Source of the DNA: Pirellulales bacterium
GTDB lineage: Bacteria > Planctomycetota > Planctomycetia > Pirellulales > JAEUIK01
Assembly: GCA_019745975.1 (NCBI GenBank)
Contig: JAIESQ010000013.1
Coordinates: 22,780 to 86,779, forward strand
Length of the DNA: 64,000 nucleotides
Reading direction: 5' to 3'
In this document: piece by piece, positions 1-8,256 of the stretch
Layout of the letters: each line of letters starts with the position of its first letter
Numbering within the stretch: the first letter of the stretch is position 1
Position numbers and translations under genes: made by a program
The notes under the pieces: model-generated
Databases searched by the model: none
Seen by the model: the letters and a program-made list of their open reading frames with translations, nothing else
What the model was told of the DNA's origin: nothing

Positions 1-356
1 GTGCCGTGACCGCCGCCGTCGATCTCGCCTGCTCGGCAGAACCCACGGCCCATGCCACAGGCTGCCATGACCTGGAGCCCATCGTTCGTTTCATTCAACA
101 ATCGATTGACCCGCAAACGTGCCAGCGCGTCCGACAATTGTCGAATTCCCAAAAGGAAGCGTTCGTCAACGCAGTGGCGCGCGGCAATGTGTGCCGCGTG
201 GTCGAAACAATTCTCCAGCAAAGCCAAATGCTCCACAAGCTCCACGATGAGGGCCGGGTTGCGATCATTGGCGCAATCTACGATGTCGTTACTGGGGAGA
301 TCGAATTTCTTCCGCATGCGGATGCGTGCGTGGGAGACATTGGGACCGGAACCTGA
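1..356 (+). CDS. Beta-carbonic anhydrase, C-terminal part (cut by window edge)
   Basis: The reading frame is open to the left edge, so this is the 3' end of a longer gene; a GTG at position 6 is probably internal. The last 40 residues carry the closing signature of beta-class carbonic anhydrases: a short helix, then a Gly-Arg-Val strand, then Gly-Ala-Ile-Tyr-Asp and Thr-Gly-Glu-Ile. The family hydrates CO2 to bicarbonate with a zinc ion, but the Cys/His zinc ligands lie upstream of the visible part, so activity cannot be judged. It could also be the anhydrase domain fused to a SulP-type transporter, as found in many bacteria. It is followed after 57 bp by the MgtC-like gene on the same strand. 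Confidence 0.7.
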   Translation, partial: AVTAAVDLACSAEPTAHATGCHDLEPIVRFIQQSIDPQTCQRVRQLSNSQKEAFVNAVARGNVCRVVETILQQSQMLHKLHDEGRVAIIGAIYDVVTGEIEFLPHADACVGDIGTGT

Positions 357-413
357 ATCTCAAGCCCGTCAGCAAGCGATCTCAGTGAGGCAGGCTCGGG
401 AACGGAGAGAGCA

Positions 414-902
414 ATGGATTGGAAGCAGGAAGCACTCATGTCTTTTCAGGCGGTTGTTGCCGCGCTCCTGGGCGGGTTCGTTGGCTGGGAGCGAGAATGG
501 CATGGCCGAGAGGCCGGGATTCGCACCTACGGAGCGGTTTCGCTGGGAGCATGTGTCTTTGCCCTATTGTCGACTCACATCACCACGGGGAACAATCCGC
601 ACGTGATCGCGGCTGGCGTAGTGACCGGGATCGGCTTCCTCGGCGGCGGTGTTATTCTCCGCGACCAGGGCAATGTCGTTGGCCTAACCACGGCCGCGAC
701 GCTCTGGTCCACGGCCTCCATTGGGTTAGCTACTGGGTACGGGATGTATGCCCTGTCGGTACTCGTAGCTCTGATTACCTTCGGGCTTTTGACTATGCAT
801 CATGTTCCAGGATGGGGGCGGTTGAAACGTCGAAACAGTCCCGTTCCGCCCGAACATGGAGCGCTGTCATCGCAGACGACCTCCGATCGAAAGACGCATT
901 GA
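414..902 (+). CDS. mgtC: MgtC/SapB-family membrane protein
   Basis: A 162-residue protein with about four hydrophobic segments in its first 125 residues. It has the family hallmarks: Gly-rich first helix followed by Glu-Arg-Glu, then Gly-Ile-Arg-Thr, and a central Gly-Ile-Gly-Phe-Leu-Gly-Gly-Gly-Val-Ile stretch followed by a Thr-Thr-Ala-Ala motif. MgtC proteins sit in the inner membrane and are tied to growth at low Mg2+ and to ATP or ion homeostasis; their transport activity is disputed. The last 30 residues are polar. The ATG at 414 has a purine-rich GGAGAG ribosome site. The P-type ATPase follows, so a divalent-cation theme is likely. Confidence 0.85.
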   Translation: MDWKQEALMSFQAVVAALLGGFVGWEREWHGREAGIRTYGAVSLGACVFALLSTHITTGNNPHVIAAGVVTGIGFLGGGVILRDQGNVVGLTTAATLWSTASIGLATGYGMYALSVLVALITFGLLTMHHVPGWGRLKRRNSPVPPEHGALSSQTTSDRKTH

Positions 903-993
903 TGGTGAAACGAGCTGGACCAAATCCAAAGGCAGTATCAGCCGCCAATTTCCAGCACGTGGGATTATCAACTTATCGAAACAGGCGAAAACG

Positions 994-3474
994 ATGACTA
1001 ACAAGACGCAGATTGAAATTGGAGTCTTGTTACCCGCGGTGCCGGATGCTCGCGACGCGTGCGTTCAGCGGCTCGCCGATTTGCTAAAAGCAAAAGATGG
1101 AATCGAAGCCGCGCACCTGGCGGAAAAGAAAGATCAGGGGTCCGACCAAATCTGCATCCATTACGATCCCGCTCGACTGTCAATCGGTCAAGTTCGAGAT
1201 TTGGCCCGACGGGCAGGAATGGAACTAGACAAGCGGTTTGGGCACCTTCTGCTTACGTCGGAACCAATGCACGCTCGCCAGGCTCGCACGGTGGAAGCGC
1301 GAGCGCGAAAAATCGCCGGGGTGTTGGAAGCTGCCGCATCACCCGCTGGGGTGCTGCGCATCGAGTTTGATCGCCAGGCAATCGACGAGGCAGCTGTACG
1401 CGCGAGTGTGCAACAAATCGGAGTCCGCATCCTCGAACAGCCAGAACGGCGACCACAAGCCAAACCATCCGAAACGGGCGTGAAGCCTGCTGGGAAAGAG
1501 CCCGAACATGAACATGGGGGACTGCTGGGCGAGAAAACGGAGCTGATATTCGCCGCGATTTGCGGGGCGCTTTTGCTTGTCGGATGGCTGCTGGCAGCGC
1601 TGACCAGCATATCGTCGTGGGTGCCTTGGAGCCTTTATCTAGCGGCCTACTTTTTCGGCGGCTTCTTCACCTTTCGCGAAGCGATTGAGAACATCCGCGC
1701 CGGCCGGTTCGAAATCGATTTCCTGATGCTGGTGGCTGCTATTGGGGCCGCGACGCTCGGAGAATGGGCCGAAGGCGCTCTGCTCCTGTTTCTATTCAGT
1801 CTCGGCCACTCGCTCGAACACTACGCAATGGGCCGCGCCAAACGGGCGATTGAGGCCCTGGCCGAATTGGCTCCCCAAACCGCGCTGGTGCGCCGACAAG
1901 GAAAGACCGAGGAAGTCGCGGTGGAACAGCTGCTGGTTGGCGACGTGGTGATCGTCAAACCGAATGAACGAATCCCTGCTGACGGCTTCGTGATTAAGGG
2001 AGAAGGCAGCATCAACCAGGCCCCAATTACCGGCGAGAGCGTGCCGGTAGAAAAACGGGCCGTCGACGATCCACAAAAAGCGACGGCGAATCCAGATCGG
2101 CTTGATCCCCAGTATCGAGCCTTTGCCGGCACCATCAATGGAAGTGGCGCCCTGGAGATTCAGGTCACCAAGCTGGCCAGTGAATCGACGCTGGCGCGCG
2201 TCGTTCAAATGGTGAATGAGGCCGAAACACAAAAATCGCCAACGCAACGATTCACCGACAGATTTGAGCGTTACTTCGTTCCCGCGGCGTTGGCCTTCGT
2301 CGTCCTATTGCTGTTAGCCTGGGTCGTCATTGACGAACCATTTAGCGCTTCGTTCTACCGCGCGATGGCGGTGCTAGTGGCGGCCAGCCCGTGTGCGTTA
2401 GCTATCTCGACTCCGAGCGCCGTTTTAAGCGGCGTGGCGCGGGCCGCGCGCGGCGGCGTGCTCGTAAAAGGTGGCGCTCCGCTAGAGAACTTGGGGAGGC
2501 TCGGAGCGATCGCTTTCGATAAAACCGGTACGTTGACCGAAGGTAAACCGCGTCTCACCGACGTTGTCAGTTCCGAAGGGATCGCCGAAGAAGAGTTGCT
2601 GCGGATTGCCGTAGCCGTGGAAACACTCAGCGACCATCCGCTAGCCGCCGCCGTGGTGTTGGGCGGCAAAGAGCGGTTGAAAAGCGATTCGGCCGTACAG
2701 GCTCACGACGTGCAAAGCATCACCGGCCGTGGGGTTAAAGCCACTGTCGATGGCCAGTTGGTTCATATTGGCAAGGACAGCCTTTTTGCAGAAGTTGAAG
2801 GCCCGCCGCTGCCAGATGCGTTGCGCGCGTCTGTCGAGAAGCTGAAAGCCGGGGGACGAACGACGATGATCGTCCGTCGCGGCGACACCTACCTTGGTGT
2901 CTTAGGCTTGATGGACACGCCGCGAGCAGCAGCTAAGAGCGTGATTGCCCGATTAAAAGAGCTGGGCGTCCGACGCATGATCATGCTCTCCGGCGACAAC
3001 CAACAAGTGGCGGAAGCAATAGCCAAAGAAGTCGGTATCGACGAAGCCATGGGTGACTTGATGCCCGATGATAAAGTCGAGGCCATTAAGAAACTCAGCG
3101 ATCAAGACGGCGTGGCTATGGTCGGAGACGGCGTGAACGATGCGCCGGCCATGGCCAATGCCACGGTCGGGATCGCCATGGGCGCTGCCGGCTCCGACGT
3201 CGCGCTTGAAACGGCGGACGTGGCATTGATGGCAGACGATCTAAGCCATCTTCCGTTCGCGGTCGGCCTGAGCCGAAAGACGAGCCGCATCATCCGGCAG
3301 AATCTCTGGTTTAGCCTCGGCATGGTTGCGTTTTTGGTGCCCGCGACGGTGCTCGGACTGCAAATCGGCGCCGCTGTGGTGTTTCATGAAGGCTCGACCC
3401 TCTTGGTGGTCTTCAATGCCCTGCGTCTCCTGGCGTATCAAGACGCCCCCACGCGTGAATTAAAACAAGCATGA
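994..3474 (+). CDS. P1B-4-type heavy-metal P-type ATPase (SPC motif)
   Basis: An 826-residue metal-transporting ATPase. The frame is open from 856, but the ATG at 994 is preferred because the upstream 46 codons do not look like protein. Residues 1-160 resemble two degenerate heavy-metal-associated domains without Cys-x-x-Cys. A His-Glu-His-Gly segment and about six to eight membrane helices follow. The membrane metal site reads Ser465-Pro-Cys467, the phosphorylated Asp509 lies in DKTGT, and the last helix has a His-Glu-Gly...Asn...Arg-Leu-Leu signature. SPC plus HEG is the P1B-4 pattern, whose members export Co2+, Fe2+ or Zn2+/Cd2+; the actual metal is inferred, not seen. It lies downstream of mgtC with a 91 bp gap. 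Confidence 0.9.
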   Translation: MTNKTQIEIGVLLPAVPDARDACVQRLADLLKAKDGIEAAHLAEKKDQGSDQICIHYDPARLSIGQVRDLARRAGMELDKRFGHLLLTSEPMHARQARTVEARARKIAGVLEAAASPAGVLRIEFDRQAIDEAAVRASVQQIGVRILEQPERRPQAKPSETGVKPAGKEPEHEHGGLLGEKTELIFAAICGALLLVGWLLAALTSISSWVPWSLYLAAYFFGGFFTFREAIENIRAGRFEIDFLMLVAAIGAATLGEWAEGALLLFLFSLGHSLEHYAMGRAKRAIEALAELAPQTALVRRQGKTEEVAVEQLLVGDVVIVKPNERIPADGFVIKGEGSINQAPITGESVPVEKRAVDDPQKATANPDRLDPQYRAFAGTINGSGALEIQVTKLASESTLARVVQMVNEAETQKSPTQRFTDRFERYFVPAALAFVVLLLLAWVVIDEPFSASFYRAMAVLVAASPCALAISTPSAVLSGVARAARGGVLVKGGAPLENLGRLGAIAFDKTGTLTEGKPRLTDVVSSEGIAEEELLRIAVAVETLSDHPLAAAVVLGGKERLKSDSAVQAHDVQSITGRGVKATVDGQLVHIGKDSLFAEVEGPPLPDALRASVEKLKAGGRTTMIVRRGDTYLGVLGLMDTPRAAAKSVIARLKELGVRRMIMLSGDNQQVAEAIAKEVGIDEAMGDLMPDDKVEAIKKLSDQDGVAMVGDGVNDAPAMANATVGIAMGAAGSDVALETADVALMADDLSHLPFAVGLSRKTSRIIRQNLWFSLGMVAFLVPATVLGLQIGAAVVFHEGSTLLVVFNALRLLAYQDAPTRELKQA

Positions 3475-3560
3475 GCATGCCGACGCACGCATCATCACCA
3501 CCCGGAAGTTACTGTAGGGGGGAATGGAAGCGGATTGGATTCTTGAAAAGGAAATATTAG

Positions 3561-6035
3561 ATGCCGCGCCTCAATGATCGAGCGATTTTAGCGATCAGCT
3601 ATCTCGCCTTCTTCATTTCGGGCGGGGCTGCGCTGGTCTATGAAATCTCTTGGTCGCGGCAGATTGGATTGCTCTTCGGACATACGTCTCAATCGGCGAC
3701 CGTTGTACTTGTTAGCTATTTCACCGGGACGGCGTTTGGTTGCCTGGCGGGCGCGCGATGGGCGAGGCGGGTGCAGCCTCTGCTTGCCTATGCAGTGGCC
3801 GAGCTTGCCGCAGCCGGGTGGGCGTGCATTGTCCCCGCGCTGATGCGTCTTTCGGAGGCGCCAACGAGCGGCGTCTGGATGAACAGTTCGTCACCGGTTC
3901 TGCAAACGACCATGCGTGCGGCCTTTTGCTTTTTGCTCCTGATGCCGGCGACCATTGCCTTGGGCGCGACATTGCCGATGATGGCTGAGTTTCTTTCCTC
4001 GAGTCGGTGGCGCGAAACCGACTTCCCCGGCGTAGATCGCGTGTCCGTGGCCTACGCATTAAACACGGCTGGCGCCCTATTTGGAGTTACCGTCGCCACC
4101 TTCTTCCTGCTGCCTGTCGTGGGTGTTAGCGCGAGCGGTTATATCGCGGCGGGACTCTCTGCTGCCTGTGCCCTATTGGCGTGCGCAGTGTCCGTCGTGG
4201 AGAGGCAAAAGGGCGCCTCCGCGAATCCGTCCAGAGATGAAACGTCGATAATGACGTTCGAGCGATTTGCGGAGCGGAATCGCAAACGACTTGTGGAGGC
4301 GACCTGTGAAGTGAGCGTTCGGGAGAGTCGCCCGAACCAACGAAGATGGTTGGTCGTCGTGGCCCTTTCAGGATTCGGCGCGATGAGTCTGGAAGTCCTC
4401 TATATCCGCTTGTTCTCGCTAGTGTTTCACAACAGTACCTATACCTTTGGCGCAGTAATCGCCGTGTTTGTGGCGGCCCTGGCGGCAGGTGCTGCGATCG
4501 TTGCGAGGCTGCAACGTGTCTGCCGTATGGGTGGTCTTGCCGCACACATCGCGTGCTTGAGTGCGCTTGCAACGCTGCTCTCACTTCTGGTTTTCTCGCA
4601 ACTGACCGGCCTGGACTATTTCAGCTATGGTCACTCTTTCAGTAGCTACATGTGCGGCGTATTTCTGCTGGTCGGTGTCGTGGTCGGCCCTCCAGTCACG
4701 AGCTTAGGCGTGTTGCTCCCGGCGGCCTGGCAGGGGAGCGGTCAGGAAATGAGCGCCGGCAGGGTCGTGGGACGTCTAACGGCCGTCAATGCAGGTTGTT
4801 CGGCAGTCGGTGCGGCAACAACAACGTTTTTCATTCTTCCCTGGCTGGGGTTGTGGCTGTCGTTCACGCTCGTCGCAGCCCTGTTTTTCGCAGTCTCGTT
4901 CGTTTTACTACTTCAGGACGGTCAACGATGGTTGGCTGCGGGCGGTGGGGTGCTGTTTGCCGTGTTAGCGGGCTTCGCGTTGAGCGTCCCTCTTGAATCC
5001 AACAATTCTCGCACCGAGGCCAGTGAACGGCTCGTGCGCCGCTGGCAGTCGACTTACGGCGTTGTCGACGTGATGCAGAATCGCGAGACCGGCTCCTTCA
5101 AGGTGCGCCAGAATCTGCACTATCGGTTTGGTGAAACAAGAACCGCCGTGCGCGAGTCTCGACAAGCCCATATCCCACTGCTGTTGCATGAGCGACCGAC
5201 GGATATATTTGTCATGGGCCTGGGAACCGGGTTGACCGCAGGGGGAGTGATCGCGCACAATGATGTCGAAAGCATCGTTGTCGTTGAGCTGATTCCCGAA
5301 GTCATTCAGGCCGCAAGATTGCTGGCGGACTACAACCATGGGGTGGTCGACCATCCCAAGGTCGAAATGCGAATCGACGATGCGCGGCATTCTTTGCTGA
5401 CATGCGCCCGGCGCTTCGACGTTATCGTCTCAGATATGTTCGTGCCGTGGGAGAGCGAAACCGGGTACCTATACACGGTCGAACATTACCAAGTTGCACG
5501 CCAACGGCTGAAGCCGGGAGGGCTCTTCTGCCAGTGGATTCCTCTCTACCAACTCGGCGAGCAAGAGTTCGAGTTGATCGCGGACAGCTTCGCTAGCGTT
5601 TTTCCCAGGACGACGGTCTGGTGGGGAAACATCGACCCATCGCAACCAATCATCGCCCTCATCGGTAGCGAATCGGTTATTGAAGTTGATGCCCTGCGAT
5701 TGAGCGCGCGACTCGCGCATCTCCACAGGGTAGCTGTGCAACGTGACGAGTATTTAGGGACCGCCCAGCTGTTCCACACGCTCTACCTAGGAGATTGGAC
5801 TGCGGTTAAGGCAAACTTTCTGAACACGGATGAACAGCCACGCGTCGAATTCTTGACGCCGATCTCTCATCGTGAACAGCGGTTATTGCATGGCTCCACG
5901 TTGCATGAGTACTTCGACGAAAAGCTCGTCCGACTTCAAAGTCGTAACGCTTGGCTTCAGTACCCTGGCGGGCAAGCGCCAGCCACTGCTGCCAAGCGCC
6001 ATGCTGGGAACCGCTTTGTTCTTTTCGGTCAATGA
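3561..6035 (+). CDS. Membrane protein fused to a spermidine-synthase-like domain
   Basis: An 824-residue two-part protein. Residues 1 to about 480 contain many hydrophobic helices, starting with a Ser-Gly-Gly-Ala-Ala-Leu-Val-Tyr-Glu segment typical of fused MFS/spermidine synthase proteins. Residues about 500-720 form a Rossmann methyltransferase-like domain. It has a Gly-Leu-Gly-Thr-Gly-Leu-Thr nucleotide loop, an acidic Val-Val-Glu-Leu end of strand 2, and an Asp-Asp-Ala-Arg motif as in SpeE aminopropyltransferases. The in vivo substrate of these fusions is not known, so polyamine synthesis should not be assumed. A GGAAAGGA ribosome site precedes the ATG. The gene follows the P-type ATPase by 86 bp. 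Confidence 0.8.
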   Translation: MPRLNDRAILAISYLAFFISGGAALVYEISWSRQIGLLFGHTSQSATVVLVSYFTGTAFGCLAGARWARRVQPLLAYAVAELAAAGWACIVPALMRLSEAPTSGVWMNSSSPVLQTTMRAAFCFLLLMPATIALGATLPMMAEFLSSSRWRETDFPGVDRVSVAYALNTAGALFGVTVATFFLLPVVGVSASGYIAAGLSAACALLACAVSVVERQKGASANPSRDETSIMTFERFAERNRKRLVEATCEVSVRESRPNQRRWLVVVALSGFGAMSLEVLYIRLFSLVFHNSTYTFGAVIAVFVAALAAGAAIVARLQRVCRMGGLAAHIACLSALATLLSLLVFSQLTGLDYFSYGHSFSSYMCGVFLLVGVVVGPPVTSLGVLLPAAWQGSGQEMSAGRVVGRLTAVNAGCSAVGAATTTFFILPWLGLWLSFTLVAALFFAVSFVLLLQDGQRWLAAGGGVLFAVLAGFALSVPLESNNSRTEASERLVRRWQSTYGVVDVMQNRETGSFKVRQNLHYRFGETRTAVRESRQAHIPLLLHERPTDIFVMGLGTGLTAGGVIAHNDVESIVVVELIPEVIQAARLLADYNHGVVDHPKVEMRIDDARHSLLTCARRFDVIVSDMFVPWESETGYLYTVEHYQVARQRLKPGGLFCQWIPLYQLGEQEFELIADSFASVFPRTTVWWGNIDPSQPIIALIGSESVIEVDALRLSARLAHLHRVAVQRDEYLGTAQLFHTLYLGDWTAVKANFLNTDEQPRVEFLTPISHREQRLLHGSTLHEYFDEKLVRLQSRNAWLQYPGGQAPATAAKRHAGNRFVLFGQ

Positions 6036-6445
6036 AGATATCGGGCATGACGTGTCCCTGCGAATTGCAACGGGCGACCTTTTCCGCCGGCTCCGGACTG
6101 CGGCCCGGCGTTCGCCGTATCGTCTGGCGGAAACCAATTCAATTGCCACGAGATGCAGTCAGTGCAAGAAGCGGGTGCAGCGCCTGAGCATCGCGCGAGC
6201 GTCACTTGCGGTCACTGCCTGGCGTCGACTGGCTCGCTGACCTAGTCGTTGCCGCAGTCCGTGTCTCGCATTTGCCATAGCCTGGCCGGCGCTTCTGCCT
6301 CACAGTCGGGAGGCTATTCTGACACGGGTCGTCGTGGAAAATGAACTTCGCGGCAAGTGATGCTCCCCGTCATTCGCTTTATTGCTCAGTTCGTGGCGTA
6401 ATGGCCGGCTGGTGTCGCGTGGGTAAGTGAGAACGATCGACTCTA
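6036..6445. other. Gene-free stretch before the hip operon
   Basis: About 410 bp between the spermidine-synthase-like gene and the first hip operator. Short open frames continue across 6036-6240, but they lack a ribosome site and a recognisable protein pattern. I see no RNA gene here. Confidence 0.4.
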
Positions 6446-6459
6446 TTCCCGATCGGGAT
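6446..6459. promoter_or_regulatory. hip operator 1
   Basis: TTCCCGATCGGGAT, a palindrome with arms TTCCCG/CGGGA. It is the first of three matching sites upstream of hipB, starting 71 bp before the second. HipB-family antitoxins repress their own operons by binding palindromes, so it is read as an autoregulatory operator (inference). Confidence 0.65.
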
Positions 6460-6516
6460 CATTTGTCGTCAGTTGTGCCGATTGCATGGACTTCGGAGGC
6501 AGTGGAATATCATTTA

Positions 6517-6530
6517 TTCCCGATCGGTAT
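6517..6530. promoter_or_regulatory. hip operator 2
   Basis: TTCCCGATCGGTAT has the same core as operator 1 with one arm base changed. The match extends on both sides (an A or TA before, CATT after). It starts exactly 71 bp after operator 1 and 71 bp before operator 3. Confidence 0.65.
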
Positions 6531-6587
6531 CATTCTCGTTGCCAGGCGGCTTGAAATGGGCTAGAGTTGCTCCAGATGGCCTAAATC

Positions 6588-6601
6588 TTCCCGTTCGGGA
6601 A
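6588..6601. promoter_or_regulatory. hip operator 3
   Basis: TTCCCGTTCGGGAA has perfect six-base arms around a two-base centre and lies 24 bp before the hipB start. The AT-rich run right after it (AATAATACT) could hold the -10 region, so binding here would block transcription directly (inference). Confidence 0.68.
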
Positions 6602-6625
6602 TAATACTGGCCGAAAAGAGCAGGT

Positions 6626-6856
6626 ATGGGCAAGGAAATCGAGGAAACCATCGGGACGTTCGTCCGGGACCGCCGCAAGGCGGGCCAGATGACGCAGCGC
6701 GAGCTGGGCGAACTGGCCGGCGTCGGCACGCGGTTCGTTTCCGAGCTTGAGCGTGGCAAACCGTCCGTCCGTTTGAGCGTCGTCAAGAAGGTGCTCGCCG
6801 TATTCGGCAAGTCGCTGGGAATCGTTGATGCTCCCCGGCAGGATGAACAACCATGA
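6626..6856 (+). CDS. hipB: HipB-type HTH antitoxin / repressor
   Basis: A 76-residue protein made almost entirely of one XRE/Cro helix-turn-helix: Met-Thr-Gln-Arg-Glu-Leu-Gly-Glu-Leu-Ala then Phe-Val-Ser-Glu-Leu-Glu-Arg-Gly. HipB dimers bind the operon's operators and, in classical HipBA, also hold the toxin. Here three palindromes lie immediately upstream. The stop overlaps the next start (ATGA, 6853-6856), so hipB and hipS are translationally coupled. The ribosome site is weak (GCAGG). Confidence 0.88.
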   Translation: MGKEIEETIGTFVRDRRKAGQMTQRELGELAGVGTRFVSELERGKPSVRLSVVKKVLAVFGKSLGIVDAPRQDEQP

Positions 6857-7185
6857 CGGAACGTCGCGCTATTGTGTGCCTTGATGGTCAGCCTGTCGGC
6901 ACGCTTGTGGAAACCGGCAAGCAGGTCGCGTTTGCCTACGACGCGGAATGGCTAGCGCGACGCGATGCTGTTCCGGTGTCACTCACCATTCCGCTGCGGC
7001 CTGAGCCCTATGTCACGGAGGGACTCCATCCCTACTTCGAGAATCTGCTGCCGGAAGGATGGTTGCTGGAGCTTGCGACCAAGAAGCTCAAGATTTCCAA
7101 GGACGACGCATTCGGCCTTCTTGTCGCCACCTGCGCCGATTGCATCGGCGCGGTTGAAATCCTTCCGGTGGAGGAAGGCGTATGA
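6853..7185 (+). CDS. hipS: HipS: separate N-terminal subdomain of HipA
   Basis: A 110-residue protein that matches only the N-terminal beta-rich subdomain of HipA. It has a Gly-x-Leu start, the Val-Ser-Leu-Thr-Ile-Pro-Leu-Arg segment, the Phe-Glu-Asn-Leu-Leu-Pro-Glu-Gly motif, and a Gly-Leu-Leu-Val...Gly-Ala-Val end. In standard HipA this is fused to the kinase; here it ends with its own stop and overlaps the kinase gene by 4 bp. In the described tripartite HipBST systems this small protein neutralises the kinase, so HipS rather than HipB may be the main antitoxin here (established for E. coli HipBST, inferred here). Confidence 0.88.
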   Translation: MTERRAIVCLDGQPVGTLVETGKQVAFAYDAEWLARRDAVPVSLTIPLRPEPYVTEGLHPYFENLLPEGWLLELATKKLKISKDDAFGLLVATCADCIGAVEILPVEEGV

Positions 7186-8117
7186 GCCGGGTCTGCCGCA
7201 TCTGCCTTGAAAACGTGCGGGGCGAAGCCGACTACCATGCGCGCTGTCTGCGGGCGCTCTTCGGATCGGCCAAGGTGCCGCACCTGGACATTGAGCTAGG
7301 CAAGCTTCATACAGCGGCGCTGGCGATGGTCGGGCACACTTCGCTCTCCGGCGTGCAGAAGAAGATCTCCGTTGGGCTTTCCGCTGACCGCGAAACGCTG
7401 CAAGTCGAGGCCGAAGGCGGTCGCTATATCTTGAAGCCGCAGACGGAGACATATCCCTTCCTGCCCGAGAACGAACACGTCACCACGCAACTAGCAAGGC
7501 TCGTCGGCATTGAAGTCGCGCCGAGCGGACTTGTCACCCTCAAGGGTGGCTCCCTCGCCTATGTGGTCCGCCGCTTCGATCGCTTACCAAGCCGGCGAAA
7601 GCTCCGCCAGGAAGATTTCTGCCAACTCGCCGAGAAGTCGCCCAAGGAGAAGTACGACGGATCGGCAGAGTTCTGCGTCCGGCTCCTTCGCAAGTATGCG
7701 ACGGAGCCGCTTGTCGAGATTCTCAAGCTCTACCGGCTAATGCTTTTCATTTGGTGGTCAGGCAATGGGGATATGCACTTGAAGAACTTCTCGCTGCTGA
7801 CTGGCGAAGATGGCGTTATGCGGCTTACCCCGGCCTACGACCTGGTATGCACGCGATTGGTAATCCCCGATGATCCGCTGGCATTGCCTCTCGTTGGCAA
7901 AAAAGATCGGCTCGATCGCGCCGATTGGCTCGATTTTGCGAAATACTGCAATCTTCCCGAGAAGCCGGCGATACGAGTTTTGGATGAACTCACGTTGGCG
8001 GCACCCAAAGCCACCGCTCTGATAGTACACAGCTTTCTTCCAGATGAGCAACGGAAGCAATTTGCGCAGCTTGTAACCGATCGCACTGCTGTACTTCGTT
8101 TAGAATCGCGCCATTAG
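7182..8117 (+). CDS. hipT: HipT: HipA-like Ser/Thr kinase toxin
   Basis: A 311-residue HipA C-terminal kinase. The N-terminus has a Cys-x-x-Cys...His-x-x-x-Cys cluster (residues 5-22) that could bind zinc, as in other short HipT proteins. The Gly-rich loop reads His-Thr-Ser54-Leu-Ser56-Gly-Val-Gln; the paired serines match the autophosphorylation pair of HipT. The catalytic motif is Asn-Gly-Asp197-Met-His199-Leu-Lys-Asn202, and the metal-binding Asp220 sits in Ala-Tyr-Asp-Leu. HipA kinases phosphorylate aminoacyl-tRNA synthetases (GltX for HipA, TrpS for E. coli HipT) and stop growth; the target here is unknown. It is the last gene of the three-gene operon. Confidence 0.9.
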   Translation: MSRVCRICLENVRGEADYHARCLRALFGSAKVPHLDIELGKLHTAALAMVGHTSLSGVQKKISVGLSADRETLQVEAEGGRYILKPQTETYPFLPENEHVTTQLARLVGIEVAPSGLVTLKGGSLAYVVRRFDRLPSRRKLRQEDFCQLAEKSPKEKYDGSAEFCVRLLRKYATEPLVEILKLYRLMLFIWWSGNGDMHLKNFSLLTGEDGVMRLTPAYDLVCTRLVIPDDPLALPLVGKKDRLDRADWLDFAKYCNLPEKPAIRVLDELTLAAPKATALIVHSFLPDEQRKQFAQLVTDRTAVLRLESRH

Positions 8118-8256
8118 TTCGCACGATTTGAACTGTAAATCTGAGTAGGTTCCGAATTGTTCGGTTGCGATCACTTATTCAGGGTCTGAACCAACTAAGA
8201 GGTAGGGGATGGATACTCATAACTCAAGATGGCTGGTTTGAACGCCGTCTGACAGG

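Noticed and set aside
5872..6240. 122-codon + frame past the spermidine-synthase-like gene
   Set aside because: Begins inside the previous gene and has Arg/Ala/Ser-rich text with no fold pattern or ribosome site.
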